A stretch of DNA of 64,000 nt, taken from Bacteroidota bacterium. GTDB taxonomy: Bacteria; Bacteroidota; Ignavibacteria; Ignavibacteriales; Ignavibacteriaceae. Location: the NCBI GenBank assembly GCA_022564295.1, contig JADFLR010000011.1:1-64000 (forward strand), in the 5' to 3' direction. Position 1 is the stretch's first letter; each line of letters starts with the position of its first letter. The position numbers and the translations under genes are program-made. Below are positions 19,201 to 29,216 of the stretch, piece by piece. The notes under the pieces are model-generated. The model saw only the letters and a program-made list of their open reading frames with translations, was not told the DNA's origin and did not search any database.

Positions 19201-22200
19201 CTATTCTTCCCAATTCCCTCTTTGATAAGCCGGTTCAAGCTCTAGCCGGGTTCTCTTTTTGTTTTTCATCTTATCCAACATAACCCTCAGATCGTTAATC
19301 GCAAAAAGTGCAGAGGGCAAGGCCAATAATGTTAATATTGTACCGAAGATGAGTCCGAACGCAACAGAAACAGCCATGGGTACGAGGAACTGACCTTGCT
19401 CACTTCTTAAAAATATTATTGGTGCTAACCCTGCAGCAGTTGTAATTGTGGTAAGCACTATCGGTCTGAACCTTGCCATCCCTGCCTCGAGCAATGCATC
19501 CGGAACTTTCATACCGGATTTTAAAAGATTATTATACTTATCTACAAGTACGACTGAATCATTAATAATGATTCCAGCTAAAGCAACAAGACCAAGAAAC
19601 GAGAGTATTGAGACAGGGATACCTATAATATAATGACCAATTACTGCGCCGATAACACCGAGTGGGATTAAACTCATAATCATTAATGTCTGCATATAAG
19701 ATTTTAAGAGGAACATAAGTATAGTGAACATTACCACCAAAGCAATCCCCATTGAAAACACCATTGAGTTTACCATTTTACCTACTTCTTCCGACTGTCC
19801 TCCATAGTTCCTTGAAACACCATCTACTTGTGAAAGAACGGATGGAATAATAGATGCTTCAAGTTCCTGTAAAACAACCGATTGATCATTTTTTGTAAAA
19901 TCCATATCTGCTCTAACCGTTATTGATCTTTCGCCATCCTCATGTCTAATTCTTCTTAACCCTCTTTCTATCCTATAAGTAGCTACTTCCTTAAAAGGAA
20001 CATATTCACCTAGTGGTGTGCGTACCTTTAAGTTTTCAATTTGACTTATTGAAGCTCGTTCATCTTTTGTAAATCTTACCCATACCTTTACCTCATCCCT
20101 ACCTTTTTGAAGACGCATAACTTCCTGTCCGTAAAAGCCTTGCCTTAATTGTGTTGTGATATCTCTTAATGTGAATCCTAATGCTTTTCCTGTTGGTCTC
20201 AGTTCAACAATAAATTCATTATTACCAAGTGGTGTGTCATCTCTTATATCTTTAATACCATCAATTTTCTTTAATTCTTCTTTTAAAAGATCTTTTGCCT
20301 TTAGCAACTGACCGTAATCAGAACTTGAAAATCTTACCGATATGGGAGTGCCGCCAAAATTCCATCCACCCACACTAACATTTTCAGCCTCAGGCACTGT
20401 TCCAATATAATCTCCAAGTGCCTGTGAGAATTCACCGATCGAGTAATCTCTATCTGCAGATGAGGGTAAAACAAAAAAGATATTAAGAGTTCCGCCGTTC
20501 ATCCAGGATGTAAAATTTTCGATTGGGTTTGTTTTTCCTTCATTCTCCCATTCTTTTGCAAAGAGAATCGCTTTATCAATTAACCGGTATCTTATCCCAT
20601 TCGTTACCTCAGCAGAAGTACCTGCTGTCATTTCAACCTGAATTCTGGCATACGGTGGTTCGATATTGGGAAAGAATTGTGCCCGAACATGAGAGCCCTG
20701 AAATAATCCCGCAATAATTAAAACTACCGCAAAAATACTAGCTACCACAGTCCACCTGTTTTTTAGACTAAATGAAATAGCAGGCTTATAAATTTTTTCT
20801 AAAACAAAATTAGTTGCTTTATCCAGATTTATTCTTACTCTTCCAAAAATACTCTCATTTGAATTTGTTTGTAGCAGTGCTTTTGAATGTGCAATATGTG
20901 CGGGAAGAATTATAAACGCTTCTACTAATGAAAACACTAATGATACGATAACTACCGCAGCAATTTGCCAAACATGCTTACCTAACATACCATAAAAGAA
21001 AAAGTAAGGAGTAAACGCAACCATAGTAGTAATAACAGAAATGACAACTGGTTTCATTACCTCTTTTGTACCGTCAATCGCGGCTCGGAGTGGCGTTTTA
21101 CCATATTTCTGCCATTGTGTGTAAATGCTTTCTCCTATTATTATTCCATCGTCAACGAGTATTCCTATAACTAATATTATCCCAAACAAACTCATTTCAT
21201 TTATCGTTATACCAAGCGCCCATAGAACGAAAAACATTCCAAGTAATGAAATAGGGATACCTAATGCTACCCAGAAAGAAAGTCGCGTATTTAGAAATAT
21301 ACCAAGCAGAACCAGCACTAGCACTAATCCTATTAATCCATTCTGCGTCATCAGATTTATTCGTTCTTCCAACTCATCCGTTTCTTTAATAAAAGTTTTA
21401 AACTCAACTAGTCCTGCGTACTTCTGTTCGTACTCTCTTGCTAAATTTTCCGCAATTTCCACTATCTCAACAACATCTTCATTATTGTTGTACATAACAT
21501 TAAATCCAACTGATCTTCTTCCGTTATATTCGGAATAAAATCTGTTCTCTGGCCATTGTTCCTGAACCGAGCAAATATCTTTAAGAAGGATTTTTCTTCC
21601 TTCAATTGAAGATATCACCTCTATTTGTTCAAGATCAACCGCCTCATATTTTTTATTATACGTTCTAATAAGGATTTCTTCCTGATCGGTTAATACTGAG
21701 CCGGAAGATAAGTTTAAATTAGAGTTGCGAATTGCCTGTGAAATATCATTTATTGTTAACTTATATCGTATCAAGTTATCAGGTGAAACCTCAATTGAAA
21801 ACTCTCTTGCCGGAAGACCCCACCACATTATGTTAGATATTTTTCCTGTCTTTAAAAGATCATCCCTGAATTCTTCCACCACTTTTTTAAGCGTATATAG
21901 ATCCGCCGGCCCGTAGATGCTGAACATTATACCACGGTTCCACATTGATTGTTGAGAAACAACCGGTTTTTCTGCTCCAACCGGATAAGAATTAATAGAA
22001 TTAACAGAGTTCTTAATCTCCTGAATTGCTTTGTTCATGTCATAGCCATCGGATATCTCAACTTTTACACTCCCCCAATTATCAGCGGAGGTGGAAGTGA
22101 TTTTTTCTATTCCTTCCATCCCTCGTAAGCTCTCTTCAATCTTTACCACTATTCCTTCTTCAACTTCAATTGCAGAAGCACCTGGATATGGCACTTCAAT

Positions 22201-22344
22201 GTTTACGTCCTCAATTTCGAACTTAGGATTAATTCTTTTATTCAGGTTAGATAGAGCAAAAATTCCGGCGATACTAATAACTATCATCAACCAATTTGTG
22301 ATTACCGAATGCTTAATAAAATATTCAATAAACCTTGATGCCAT
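19201..22344 (-). CDS. RND-family efflux transporter, inner-membrane subunit
   Basis: This 1047-residue AcrB-like pump has the duplicated layout of one N-terminal helix, a large periplasmic loop, then six helices, twice. The paired acidic residues of the proton relay appear in helix 4 (ILVDDGIIIGE). Motifs such as VPYPGASAIEVEEGIV are typical of the HAE1/hydrophobe-amphiphile group. It would export drugs, detergents or lipids using the proton gradient. It follows the membrane fusion protein gene by 32 bases; no outer-membrane TolC-like gene is adjacent, so the channel must come from elsewhere. Substrate unknown. Confidence 0.93.
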   Translation of the reverse strand: MASRFIEYFIKHSVITNWLMIVISIAGIFALSNLNKRINPKFEIEDVNIEVPYPGASAIEVEEGIVVKIEESLRGMEGIEKITSTSADNWGSVKVEISDGYDMNKAIQEIKNSVNSINSYPVGAEKPVVSQQSMWNRGIMFSIYGPADLYTLKKVVEEFRDDLLKTGKISNIMWWGLPAREFSIEVSPDNLIRYKLTINDISQAIRNSNLNLSSGSVLTDQEEILIRTYNKKYEAVDLEQIEVISSIEGRKILLKDICSVQEQWPENRFYSEYNGRRSVGFNVMYNNNEDVVEIVEIAENLAREYEQKYAGLVEFKTFIKETDELEERINLMTQNGLIGLVLVLVLLGIFLNTRLSFWVALGIPISLLGMFFVLWALGITINEMSLFGIILVIGILVDDGIIIGESIYTQWQKYGKTPLRAAIDGTKEVMKPVVISVITTMVAFTPYFFFYGMLGKHVWQIAAVVIVSLVFSLVEAFIILPAHIAHSKALLQTNSNESIFGRVRINLDKATNFVLEKIYKPAISFSLKNRWTVVASIFAVVLIIAGLFQGSHVRAQFFPNIEPPYARIQVEMTAGTSAEVTNGIRYRLIDKAILFAKEWENEGKTNPIENFTSWMNGGTLNIFFVLPSSADRDYSIGEFSQALGDYIGTVPEAENVSVGGWNFGGTPISVRFSSSDYGQLLKAKDLLKEELKKIDGIKDIRDDTPLGNNEFIVELRPTGKALGFTLRDITTQLRQGFYGQEVMRLQKGRDEVKVWVRFTKDERASISQIENLKVRTPLGEYVPFKEVATYRIERGLRRIRHEDGERSITVRADMDFTKNDQSVVLQELEASIIPSVLSQVDGVSRNYGGQSEEVGKMVNSMVFSMGIALVVMFTILMFLLKSYMQTLMIMSLIPLGVIGAVIGHYIIGIPVSILSFLGLVALAGIIINDSVVLVDKYNNLLKSGMKVPDALLEAGMARFRPIVLTTITTAAGLAPIIFLRSEQGQFLVPMAVSVAFGLIFGTILTLLALPSALFAINDLRVMLDKMKNKKRTRLELEPAYQRGNWEE

Positions 22345-22376
22345 TTTAATTTCCTATTTAAAAAACCAGTTAATAA

Positions 22377-23621
22377 TTATTCTGAGTTTGCAAGCTTGCT
22401 TTGTTCTTCTATGTCCTGGAGCTCATCGATTAATTTTAATGATTCGTTGAATGATCGTATTCCCATTCCGATTAGCGGCTTTTGGAGTATAGTTGTTACA
22501 AGCTTCATATTCTCGGAAATCGTATGTTTGATAATGGCAACATCTCCCTGGATAGTTATAACATCAACTTTTTGCCTTGCCAATTTTCCATCTTCCATTG
22601 TAAGCACATATTGTTGGTTATCAATAAGATATCTCGGAATCTGGGCAACATCATAAAACTTTTTACCATTAATTTTTAGTGAAACATAATTGCCTGGTAG
22701 AAAGTACGGATTAAGGCTTTTGTTACTAAATGTAACATATACATTTAATGTTTGAGAGTTTCTGTTAAGGTTCGTTTCCTTTCTGTAAATCTTCCCATAT
22801 AAAATGTCCTCTTCATTTTTGTCCGAATAAATTTTTACAGCCGGTACTTTGGAAAAATTAATAAGATTAACCTCATCAACTAAAAGCGGAACAACAATCT
22901 CGACATTTTTCGCATCGCTTAAATAAAATAACTGTTGTCCTTTTGCAACGAAACTTCCTTCAATAATTCCTTGGGATTTTAAATAACCGCTGAATGAGGC
23001 AACTATTTTATACTTTGAAAGAAGTATTTCCTGATTCTTAACAGCATAATATTTACTGAATATTTCTCTTCCGCTAAGTTTTATCTTTTCCTGTGAATTT
23101 GAAATTTCGGGCAGCGCCGGTGTTGGTTTATGAATATCTAAATTGATGAAATAATTATACCATTTTTCATATGATTCAACATCCTCAATTTTAATATCGG
23201 GAAGAACTATTGCTATTGCATTCATAAAACCCGAACGCAATGTAAAGAGTGTGTTTTCAACTTCGCGAGAATCAACCTCTAGTATTGTTTCGCCTTCGCC
23301 AACAAATGTACCATCCTTTAAATCGTTTTTTGCAAACAGCACTACACCTGTTGCTTCCGATACAAAGTTTAGTGTGCGTTGAGATTGAATTACACCATTG
23401 CCCTCAATCTCTAATACTAAATCCATAAAGTTAACCGATTCAGTTTTAACAAGTCGAACCTCCGGCGGAACCTCCCTGTGTTTGCTGTGTTTCTCAGTTG
23501 AACCAAGACTGGACATTACTACAAACCCAATAAGGATAACCCCTACCGTTGATGCAATTTTTATCCATGATGATTTTTTTAAATTTCTCATATCACTACC
23601 CATAGTGTTTTTTATTTTCAT
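22377..23621 (-). CDS. RND efflux periplasmic adaptor (membrane fusion protein)
   Basis: This 414-residue adaptor has an N-terminal anchor or uncleaved signal helix (about 18-40). A biotinyl-lipoyl-like segment follows (FVSEATGVVLFAKNDLKDGT), then a short hairpin and a beta-barrel domain (GKIYRKETNLNRNSQTLNVYV). It links the inner-membrane pump to the outer-membrane channel. The coiled-coil hairpin appears short. It is the first gene of a two-gene operon with the RND pump. Confidence 0.88.
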   Translation of the reverse strand: MKIKNTMGSDMRNLKKSSWIKIASTVGVILIGFVVMSSLGSTEKHSKHREVPPEVRLVKTESVNFMDLVLEIEGNGVIQSQRTLNFVSEATGVVLFAKNDLKDGTFVGEGETILEVDSREVENTLFTLRSGFMNAIAIVLPDIKIEDVESYEKWYNYFINLDIHKPTPALPEISNSQEKIKLSGREIFSKYYAVKNQEILLSKYKIVASFSGYLKSQGIIEGSFVAKGQQLFYLSDAKNVEIVVPLLVDEVNLINFSKVPAVKIYSDKNEEDILYGKIYRKETNLNRNSQTLNVYVTFSNKSLNPYFLPGNYVSLKINGKKFYDVAQIPRYLIDNQQYVLTMEDGKLARQKVDVITIQGDVAIIKHTISENMKLVTTILQKPLIGMGIRSFNESLKLIDELQDIEEQSKLANSE

Positions 23622-23809
23622 AATTAAGACGGTTTCTTTACAGAAAACGTTACAATAACATTTTTTTGCTTTTTTGAGGGCAAAATATATGAATTAAATC
23701 AATAAAAAGGCATAAAAAAGTGTTGGATGGAATATAAAGATTATGAATTGATTAATTAAGTGAATTAGTTATCACTAAATATTTGAACCAATCAACATAA
23801 TATCAATTT

Positions 23810-24394
23810 TTATATTAGATTTATAATATGCTTGTATCTAAAACAATTTGTAGTATGGTCATTTACCATTCCTGTTGCCTGCATATGGGCATAAATTATT
23901 GTTGTACCAACAAACTTAAATCCTCGTTTCTTAAGGTCTTTACTTATTAAGTCGGAAAGTTTTGTAGAGACAGGAAGGTCGCTCAAATTTTTATGATTGT
24001 TTATTATCGGTTTGTCGTTAACAAAGTCCCAGATATATTTATTAAAAGTTCCGAACTGTTTTCTTACTTCAATAAATGCCTTTGCATTGGTAACTGTAGA
24101 TTCTATCTTTAATTTATTTCTAATTATCCCGGCATCTTTCATCAGGGAATTTATCTTGCGTTTGTTGTAGCACGCGACCTTGTTAAAATCAAAGTTATCA
24201 AATGCCTTACGGAAGTTCTCTCTTTTTTTTAGAACGGTAATCCAGCTTAATCCTGCCTGGAATCCTTCCAGCAATAGAAACTCAAAAAGCTTTCTATCAT
24301 TATGAACAGGCACTCCCCATTCTTTATCATGATATTTTACAATTAAAGGATCATCGGTCGGCCATTGGCAAGTAGTCCTTATTTTCTTATCCAA
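23810..24394 (-). CDS. tag: DNA-3-methyladenine glycosylase I
   Basis: This 194-residue base-excision glycosylase removes 3-methyladenine. It shows the Tag signatures CQWPTDDPLIVKYHDKEWG, GFQAGLSWITVLKKRE, FDFNKVA and, toward the end, KRGFKFVGTTIIYAHMQATGMVNDH. Cys near residue 9 and the His pair near the C-terminus are the zinc ligands of the family. It is a single gene with no operon partner. Confidence 0.95.
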   Translation of the reverse strand: MDKKIRTTCQWPTDDPLIVKYHDKEWGVPVHNDRKLFEFLLLEGFQAGLSWITVLKKRENFRKAFDNFDFNKVACYNKRKINSLMKDAGIIRNKLKIESTVTNAKAFIEVRKQFGTFNKYIWDFVNDKPIINNHKNLSDLPVSTKLSDLISKDLKKRGFKFVGTTIIYAHMQATGMVNDHTTNCFRYKHIINLI

Positions 24395-24947
24395 ACGATT
24401 CTTTCTACAATAAATGATTTTAGCTACACAAAGAATTTAAAGCAAATTCAATTTGACAAAATTAACACATTAAAATTCACGTATTTATTAATAGAAAACA
24501 ATGTAATGCTTTTCTATCTGTGAGATTACTGTATAGATTATCTGACCTATTATAGTTTAAATAATTACGTAACGAATCGAAACAAATAACGAAGAGCTTC
24601 TCAAATTGAAACAGAATGTTTGATAATATTCTTTTGATTGATTAACTTCTTTTTATATAATAACTTAATTACGTTCTTTATTTAAAGATTTGTCTTCTGG
24701 AACTAATCTTTGGTCTGCTTTATGCTTGAAAACATGTTCCAGCTATTTCTCGACAAATTTTTAAAAACTGAATTTGAAAAATAATGTGTGTTGTAATTTA
24801 TTGAATGTTCAATAAACTTTATAACTTATTATGTTAAAATGTTTTAGCTTGAAAGTTTGTTTGTTTATAAAAACATCTTAAAAGCTCAATTTATAAAGCT
24901 GGGAAATTAATATTAGCAAATCCAATTAAGTAAAGACAGATAACAAT
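24395..24947. other. Non-coding AT-rich region
   Basis: There are 553 bases between divergent genes with no supportable reading frame, RNA gene or repeat. The region should contain the promoters of tag and of the GldL-like operon, which I cannot locate. Confidence 0.4.
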
Positions 24948-26015
24948 ATGCCATCAAGACATTACAGAAAACACAAAAAATCAAAATCCGGATTAGGATA
25001 TTGGTTAAAATACAGATTCGCTACAGAGTTTGATCAAAACATACAAGCATTGGTTTATTTTGGAGCTGCCTTCCTGATTATTATAGTTGGTTTAAGAGGG
25101 CTTGGAGATCTTAGCGATGTTTCGTTCATTCCGCAATTTTTACTTGATCCTAATGGAAAAATAGATGCTAATCTTGTAATGCTCGGATTAACAGTTGAGT
25201 TCCTGATGCTGTGTTTGTTAGCCGCAGTATCATATTTTGCGCCTGCCGAAAAAAGGGCGGACTTGCAATCAAGCCTTGATAGTCTTTCTTTATCGGTTGA
25301 GAAACTATCAGAAACCATTCCATCAGAATTAGTACAAAAACTAATAACCAGCGCACAGGAAACAGCAGCAGCATCCGAAAAACTATTATCTGAAGAAATT
25401 GAAATACTTAATAACTTCAGATCAAAACTTGATGAAAGAATAAGACAAATGGACCAGGATATTATCCTTGTAAGACAAAATATTGCACAGGGTATCATTG
25501 ATTCTTCAGCCCAGATGGAAGCAATAGTTAAAAAGGAACAGGAAACGCTTGGATCATATAATAAACTTATTGAAGGGCTTATAACAGGAACAAAGGAAAC
25601 ACTTAAGAATATTTCTCAAAACATATCTAACGAAGTTAAACGAACATTTGCTACCTCTGCTGCAGTTATGACACGGCAGGAGAAAATGATAGTTAAATTT
25701 TATGGTATAAACTCAAAACTTCTATCCGAAGCACAGGAAAATTTTAAAAAGTTTATTCTGAACTATTCTGAAATGGTTGAAAAGGAATCCCAGAGATTAG
25801 AATGGTTAAGTGCAAAGCAAATTCGACCGGAAGAGTTTATACTTAATATGAACAAAACAAACGAACTTCTAATTACTCATCTTGAAAATATAGATAAGTC
25901 ATTGAGGATAATATCAAATGGGCAGGGCTCATCGTATGATGGACTTGGTAGAAAAAAATCCTTCTGGGGATGGATGGGAACAAAAAGGCGCAGACAACTG
26001 GATGAAATACATTGA
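24948..26015 (+). CDS. GldL-like two-helix membrane protein with coiled coil
   Basis: The 355-residue protein has a basic N-terminus (about 1-22) and two closely spaced transmembrane helices (about 33-52 and 75-97). A long helical cytoplasmic tail (about 100-330) follows, with heptad-like repeats. The second helix and following turn, GLTVEFLMLCLLAAVSYFAPAEKR, resemble the GldL/PorL motor protein of gliding and type IX secretion (GL-x-x-E, hydrophobic run, F-x-P-x-E). GldL forms a pentamer around GldM and uses the proton gradient. The C-terminus is basic. It is the first gene of a four-gene run; the next starts nine bases later. The assignment is by pattern and layout only. Confidence 0.55.
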   Translation: MPSRHYRKHKKSKSGLGYWLKYRFATEFDQNIQALVYFGAAFLIIIVGLRGLGDLSDVSFIPQFLLDPNGKIDANLVMLGLTVEFLMLCLLAAVSYFAPAEKRADLQSSLDSLSLSVEKLSETIPSELVQKLITSAQETAAASEKLLSEEIEILNNFRSKLDERIRQMDQDIILVRQNIAQGIIDSSAQMEAIVKKEQETLGSYNKLIEGLITGTKETLKNISQNISNEVKRTFATSAAVMTRQEKMIVKFYGINSKLLSEAQENFKKFILNYSEMVEKESQRLEWLSAKQIRPEEFILNMNKTNELLITHLENIDKSLRIISNGQGSSYDGLGRKKSFWGWMGTKRRRQLDEIH

Positions 26016-26023
26016 ACTGACAA

Positions 26024-26584
26024 ATGAATAGAACTAGAGTACCATTTTATTTTGTTCTTTATCTGGTTGTACTGATACAACTACTTGCAGTAATTATTGA
26101 GCGGGACAGTACCGAGTTAGAACTACAAGCACGCTTGAATGAATACGCTACAATTCAGGATAGTATTATTTCATTATACAGCCGACCAATATTATTAGAT
26201 GTTCAGGAAGAAACCGATTGGTTGATTTCAAGCAAGGATAGTGTGCATGTACTAATTTCGATCTCTAACTTACATACTCTCGAAGAAAAGTCAGGAGTAC
26301 AGTATTATATTAACCCTGATGACGAGGGAGATTACTATAATGTTTTTCTTGATAAAAAAACAGGCAACGGAAACTTTTACTTCAAAACGAATAAAAACGG
26401 CGTTTATAATTTTGATGTTTACTGCAAATTAAGAAGACAATTGCCTCGATATTTACCAGATATAATTATTGATGGCATATTTGCTAAAGTAGGGACTGAT
26501 TATAAAGCAACTAGTGACACTGTAAGCTTTAGGATCAAAGCAAAACACCAACAACAATCCTTTGATAAACCGGGTAGAGGTTAA
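26024..26584 (+). CDS. Single-span periplasmic protein, possible truncated GldM-like partner
   Basis: This 186-residue protein has one N-terminal transmembrane helix (about 7-25, YFVLYLVVLIQLLAVI) and a periplasmic part. An acidic helical segment follows the membrane (ERDSTELELQARLNEY), then beta-rich sequence. One helix followed by a helical linker and beta domains, directly after a GldL-like gene, recalls GldM, but GldM is about 500 residues. The rest could be supplied by the next gene. No sequence motif proves this. Start is nine bases after the preceding stop. Confidence 0.45.
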   Translation: MNRTRVPFYFVLYLVVLIQLLAVIIERDSTELELQARLNEYATIQDSIISLYSRPILLDVQEETDWLISSKDSVHVLISISNLHTLEEKSGVQYYINPDDEGDYYNVFLDKKTGNGNFYFKTNKNGVYNFDVYCKLRRQLPRYLPDIIIDGIFAKVGTDYKATSDTVSFRIKAKHQQQSFDKPGRG

Positions 26585-26625
26585 TGTTTAAGGTGCAATT
26601 ATAAATTTTTGTTCGAGAATTAATT

Positions 26626-27825
26626 ATGAAAAAAATATTACTAACCATTACAATAATGATTTTTAGCAGTACCGTTGTATTTTCCCAGGCAAGCAGGGTA
26701 ACATTTGGGCTGGGCAAACCAATTGAGGTGTTGGACACTATAAACGTTTTTGTTGGCGAGCATTTCGAGATAAAAGATAAACTATCTGATTGGTCACATA
26801 ATTTTGGAGATCTTACCTATACTCTAGGTGTTTATCTTGATAAAATAGATGGCGGTAACGGGAGGATAACATTCGAAAGAAACATCGGCGGGCTTGAATA
26901 TTACAGAGGTCGGTTAACCTATTCCAATTTACAGGGAATCAAATTAAAATCTAATGTTGAAAAGGGAGTGAATCCCGGAGACTATGAAGTTCAGCTTTCT
27001 TTAGATATTAACTCCGCGGGAGTTTATTATTTTGTAGGATTAATTAAAGGGAAAAGTGAGCGAGGCAGCCATTTTGAATATGCCGGTTACTGGATTGTAA
27101 ACTGTTCACCAAGAGCTCAAAGAGAATTAACACACGATATTAATCTAAAAGATTTTTACTACTACGGAGAATCTGTTTATTTGGATTTCAGTTTATCCGG
27201 AGAGGGAATGGATAAAATTTCAAATTATTACTTTAGAATTTTTGAAAGTGAAAAAGAGATCTACTCCGGATTGGGTTCATATATTAACCTTGGTGTAATA
27301 ACAAAAAACACCGCAATGGTTAACAGATCATTTCGCGTTGAAGGGTATTATGGCGGACGTATAATACAATTCTTCAACCCATCTCTTCCTGGTGCCGATT
27401 CTACCATTTGGAATTTTAAACTTCTTCCGCCCAAAAGTTTTGAGTTCTTAACAAATTGGTTAAGTGAGGAAGAGTTTAACAGTCTTTCAAAAAATGATGT
27501 TATTGATGCTATAGATATGCACGTGGTTGAAAACAGAAAACTTAAATTCATGTATTATTCTCCAATAGAAAATGGTGCAATGGTAACACAACCAGAACTT
27601 AGAAACCTAACAGTTACCGCTTCGCCACCAGAGTTTTTGGTGGGATCTTCGAACAAATATCGTGCATACGACGATGGTATATGGAAAGTAATAGAACTGA
27701 ATGTTAATTCGAGATTTTTAAGCAGTATCTCGGATAATGCAACTATAAAGATAACACTGCATATTAGATTTACTACCCAGTTCGGCGACCAGAAGGACCT
27801 TACTTATATAGGGTATGTTTTTTAA
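26626..27825 (+). CDS. Secreted beta-rich protein of the GldL-like operon
   Basis: This 399-residue protein has a clear signal peptide (about 1-20, ending VVFSQA). The mature chain consists of tandem beta-sandwich-like segments with many aromatic residues. I recognise no family. It lies between the short membrane protein and an outer-membrane barrel gene, with gaps of 41 and 18 bases, so it probably acts in the periplasm with both. One possibility is that it carries the periplasmic domains missing from the previous, short GldM-like protein. Confidence 0.55.
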   Translation: MKKILLTITIMIFSSTVVFSQASRVTFGLGKPIEVLDTINVFVGEHFEIKDKLSDWSHNFGDLTYTLGVYLDKIDGGNGRITFERNIGGLEYYRGRLTYSNLQGIKLKSNVEKGVNPGDYEVQLSLDINSAGVYYFVGLIKGKSERGSHFEYAGYWIVNCSPRAQRELTHDINLKDFYYYGESVYLDFSLSGEGMDKISNYYFRIFESEKEIYSGLGSYINLGVITKNTAMVNRSFRVEGYYGGRIIQFFNPSLPGADSTIWNFKLLPPKSFEFLTNWLSEEEFNSLSKNDVIDAIDMHVVENRKLKFMYYSPIENGAMVTQPELRNLTVTASPPEFLVGSSNKYRAYDDGIWKVIELNVNSRFLSSISDNATIKITLHIRFTTQFGDQKDLTYIGYVF

Positions 27826-27843
27826 AAATGAATTGGAACAATT

Positions 27844-28752
27844 ATGAAAGTTAAATTTCACTTATTTGTATTTACCACTCTGATAATGGGTTTTATTTTA
27901 ACTCTTAATTCTGGTTTGTATGCACAAGAGATAAGAAAACCAAAAAAAATAACAACAGAAGAGACTTCAGGTTTCAAACTCAAATACGGCTCAGGGTTAA
28001 CGACAAGATATTTGTGGAGAGGGTTAGATCTTGCAAGGTCTCCTGCATTGCTTCCTTATGGTCAGGCAACATTTTCTAATTTTGAAATTTCTCTTTACGG
28101 TATATTCGGTCTTTTTGAAAATGCATCTAAACATCCGGATTTTGTAAAGCCACAATTCCCTGGAGAAATCAATCCTTTTTTCTTACAACGAATAGCTTTT
28201 AATCAAATAATAACAAATTTCTTTTACCGAATTAAATCCGAATTTGGAGATATCAGAATTGGGTTTACTGAATACTATTTTCCGGATGGACTAGTGAAAA
28301 AGGTAAAGGTAGATTCGAATGGTGTAGAAACTATATCGTACCCACCATCAACCTGGCTTAATTGGGATGATAATGGTGAAGGGGCACACACAATTGAAAT
28401 TAATGTAAGGTTCGAAGGAAATAAAAAGTTTCCTCTGTGGTTTCTTGTTGCATTTAATGTTTACAACGATCCTGACAACTCATTATACCTAGAAACAGGC
28501 TATACATTTAATGTATTGTTAAATAAATTTACATTGTATCTTGGCTCTGCTATCGGAGCATCGTCCTGGTATCAGTTTAATTTTAAGAATGGAGCGTTTA
28601 GAGGTGACTTTATGACATCCTTCGGTTTAACGTTTAGCAGAGAAATTTATTTGAGCGACTGGTTGCTTATTGATTTTGCGTTAACTGATATTATAAATTT
28701 TTATCAGGAAAGAAACACGATATTATTTACAACAATTCTTAAAATTGAATAA
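27844..28752 (+). CDS. Predicted outer-membrane beta-barrel protein
   Basis: The 302 residues start with a signal peptide (about 1-27, ending YAQ). Alternating amphipathic strands follow, ending in an aromatic-rich C-terminal strand (NTILFTTILKIE). The segment GSGLTTRYLWRGLDLARSPALLPY resembles the opening strand of barrel proteins with an S/T-R-Y-x-W/F-R-G motif. It is the last gene of the operon, followed by a strong hairpin shared with the RRM gene. The role is probably an outer-membrane component of the same machine. Confidence 0.6.
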   Translation: MKVKFHLFVFTTLIMGFILTLNSGLYAQEIRKPKKITTEETSGFKLKYGSGLTTRYLWRGLDLARSPALLPYGQATFSNFEISLYGIFGLFENASKHPDFVKPQFPGEINPFFLQRIAFNQIITNFFYRIKSEFGDIRIGFTEYYFPDGLVKKVKVDSNGVETISYPPSTWLNWDDNGEGAHTIEINVRFEGNKKFPLWFLVAFNVYNDPDNSLYLETGYTFNVLLNKFTLYLGSAIGASSWYQFNFKNGAFRGDFMTSFGLTFSREIYLSDWLLIDFALTDIINFYQERNTILFTTILKIE

Positions 28753-28836
28753 ATAAATAGTCTCATTCAATTGTTCGGCTCGTATAATGTTGACAAGTCA
28801 TTTCTACTGCTAATAATTATAACAGTTTAAAATAAA

Positions 28837-28860
28837 AAAGTCCGGCAACTGCCGGACTTT
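28837..28860. terminator. Bidirectional intrinsic terminator
   Basis: AAAGTCCGGC and GCCGGACTTT (about 28837-28860) pair perfectly around an AACT loop. On the minus strand the stem is followed by a T-run (complement of AAAAAA), ending the RRM gene. The plus strand copy ends the barrel operon. Confidence 0.85.
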
Positions 28861-28883
28861 CAGAATTCAAATTAAATATCTTT

Positions 28884-29135
28884 TCAGTTACGTGGTTTAG
28901 CTTCATTAACTACGATATTTCTTCCTTCCATTTCTGAGTCATTCAGTGCTTCAATAGCACTTTTTGCCTCTTCAGGACTCTCCATTTCTACAAAACCGAA
29001 ACCTCTGGACCTTCCAGATTCGCGATCGCATATAACTTTTGCCGACACAACTGTACCGTGTCCTTCAAAAGTTTTTTTCAATGCTTCGTCGTCAACCGAC
29101 CATGGAAGAGAACCCACAAATAACTTAGTACTCAC
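28884..29135 (-). CDS. RRM-type RNA-binding protein (paralog 1)
   Basis: This 83-residue single RNA recognition motif has RNP2 (KLFVGSLPW, residues 4-12) and RNP1 (SRGFGFVEM), with the aromatic residues that stack on RNA bases. Such small glycine-poor RRM proteins are common in cyanobacteria and Bacteroidota and often respond to cold. It starts with GTG (29135), behind AGAGG. The 5' leader resembles that of the paralog at 62641-62892. There are four RRM genes in the window. Confidence 0.92.
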   Translation of the reverse strand: MSTKLFVGSLPWSVDDEALKKTFEGHGTVVSAKVICDRESGRSRGFGFVEMESPEEAKSAIEALNDSEMEGRNIVVNEAKPRN

Positions 29136-29216
29136 TTAAGAACCTCTAAAAATAAATATAAAAAATCCGGTTTAAACCAGTAAAATAAATTACAAAGAAA
29201 TCGAGCAAGAAACTAA

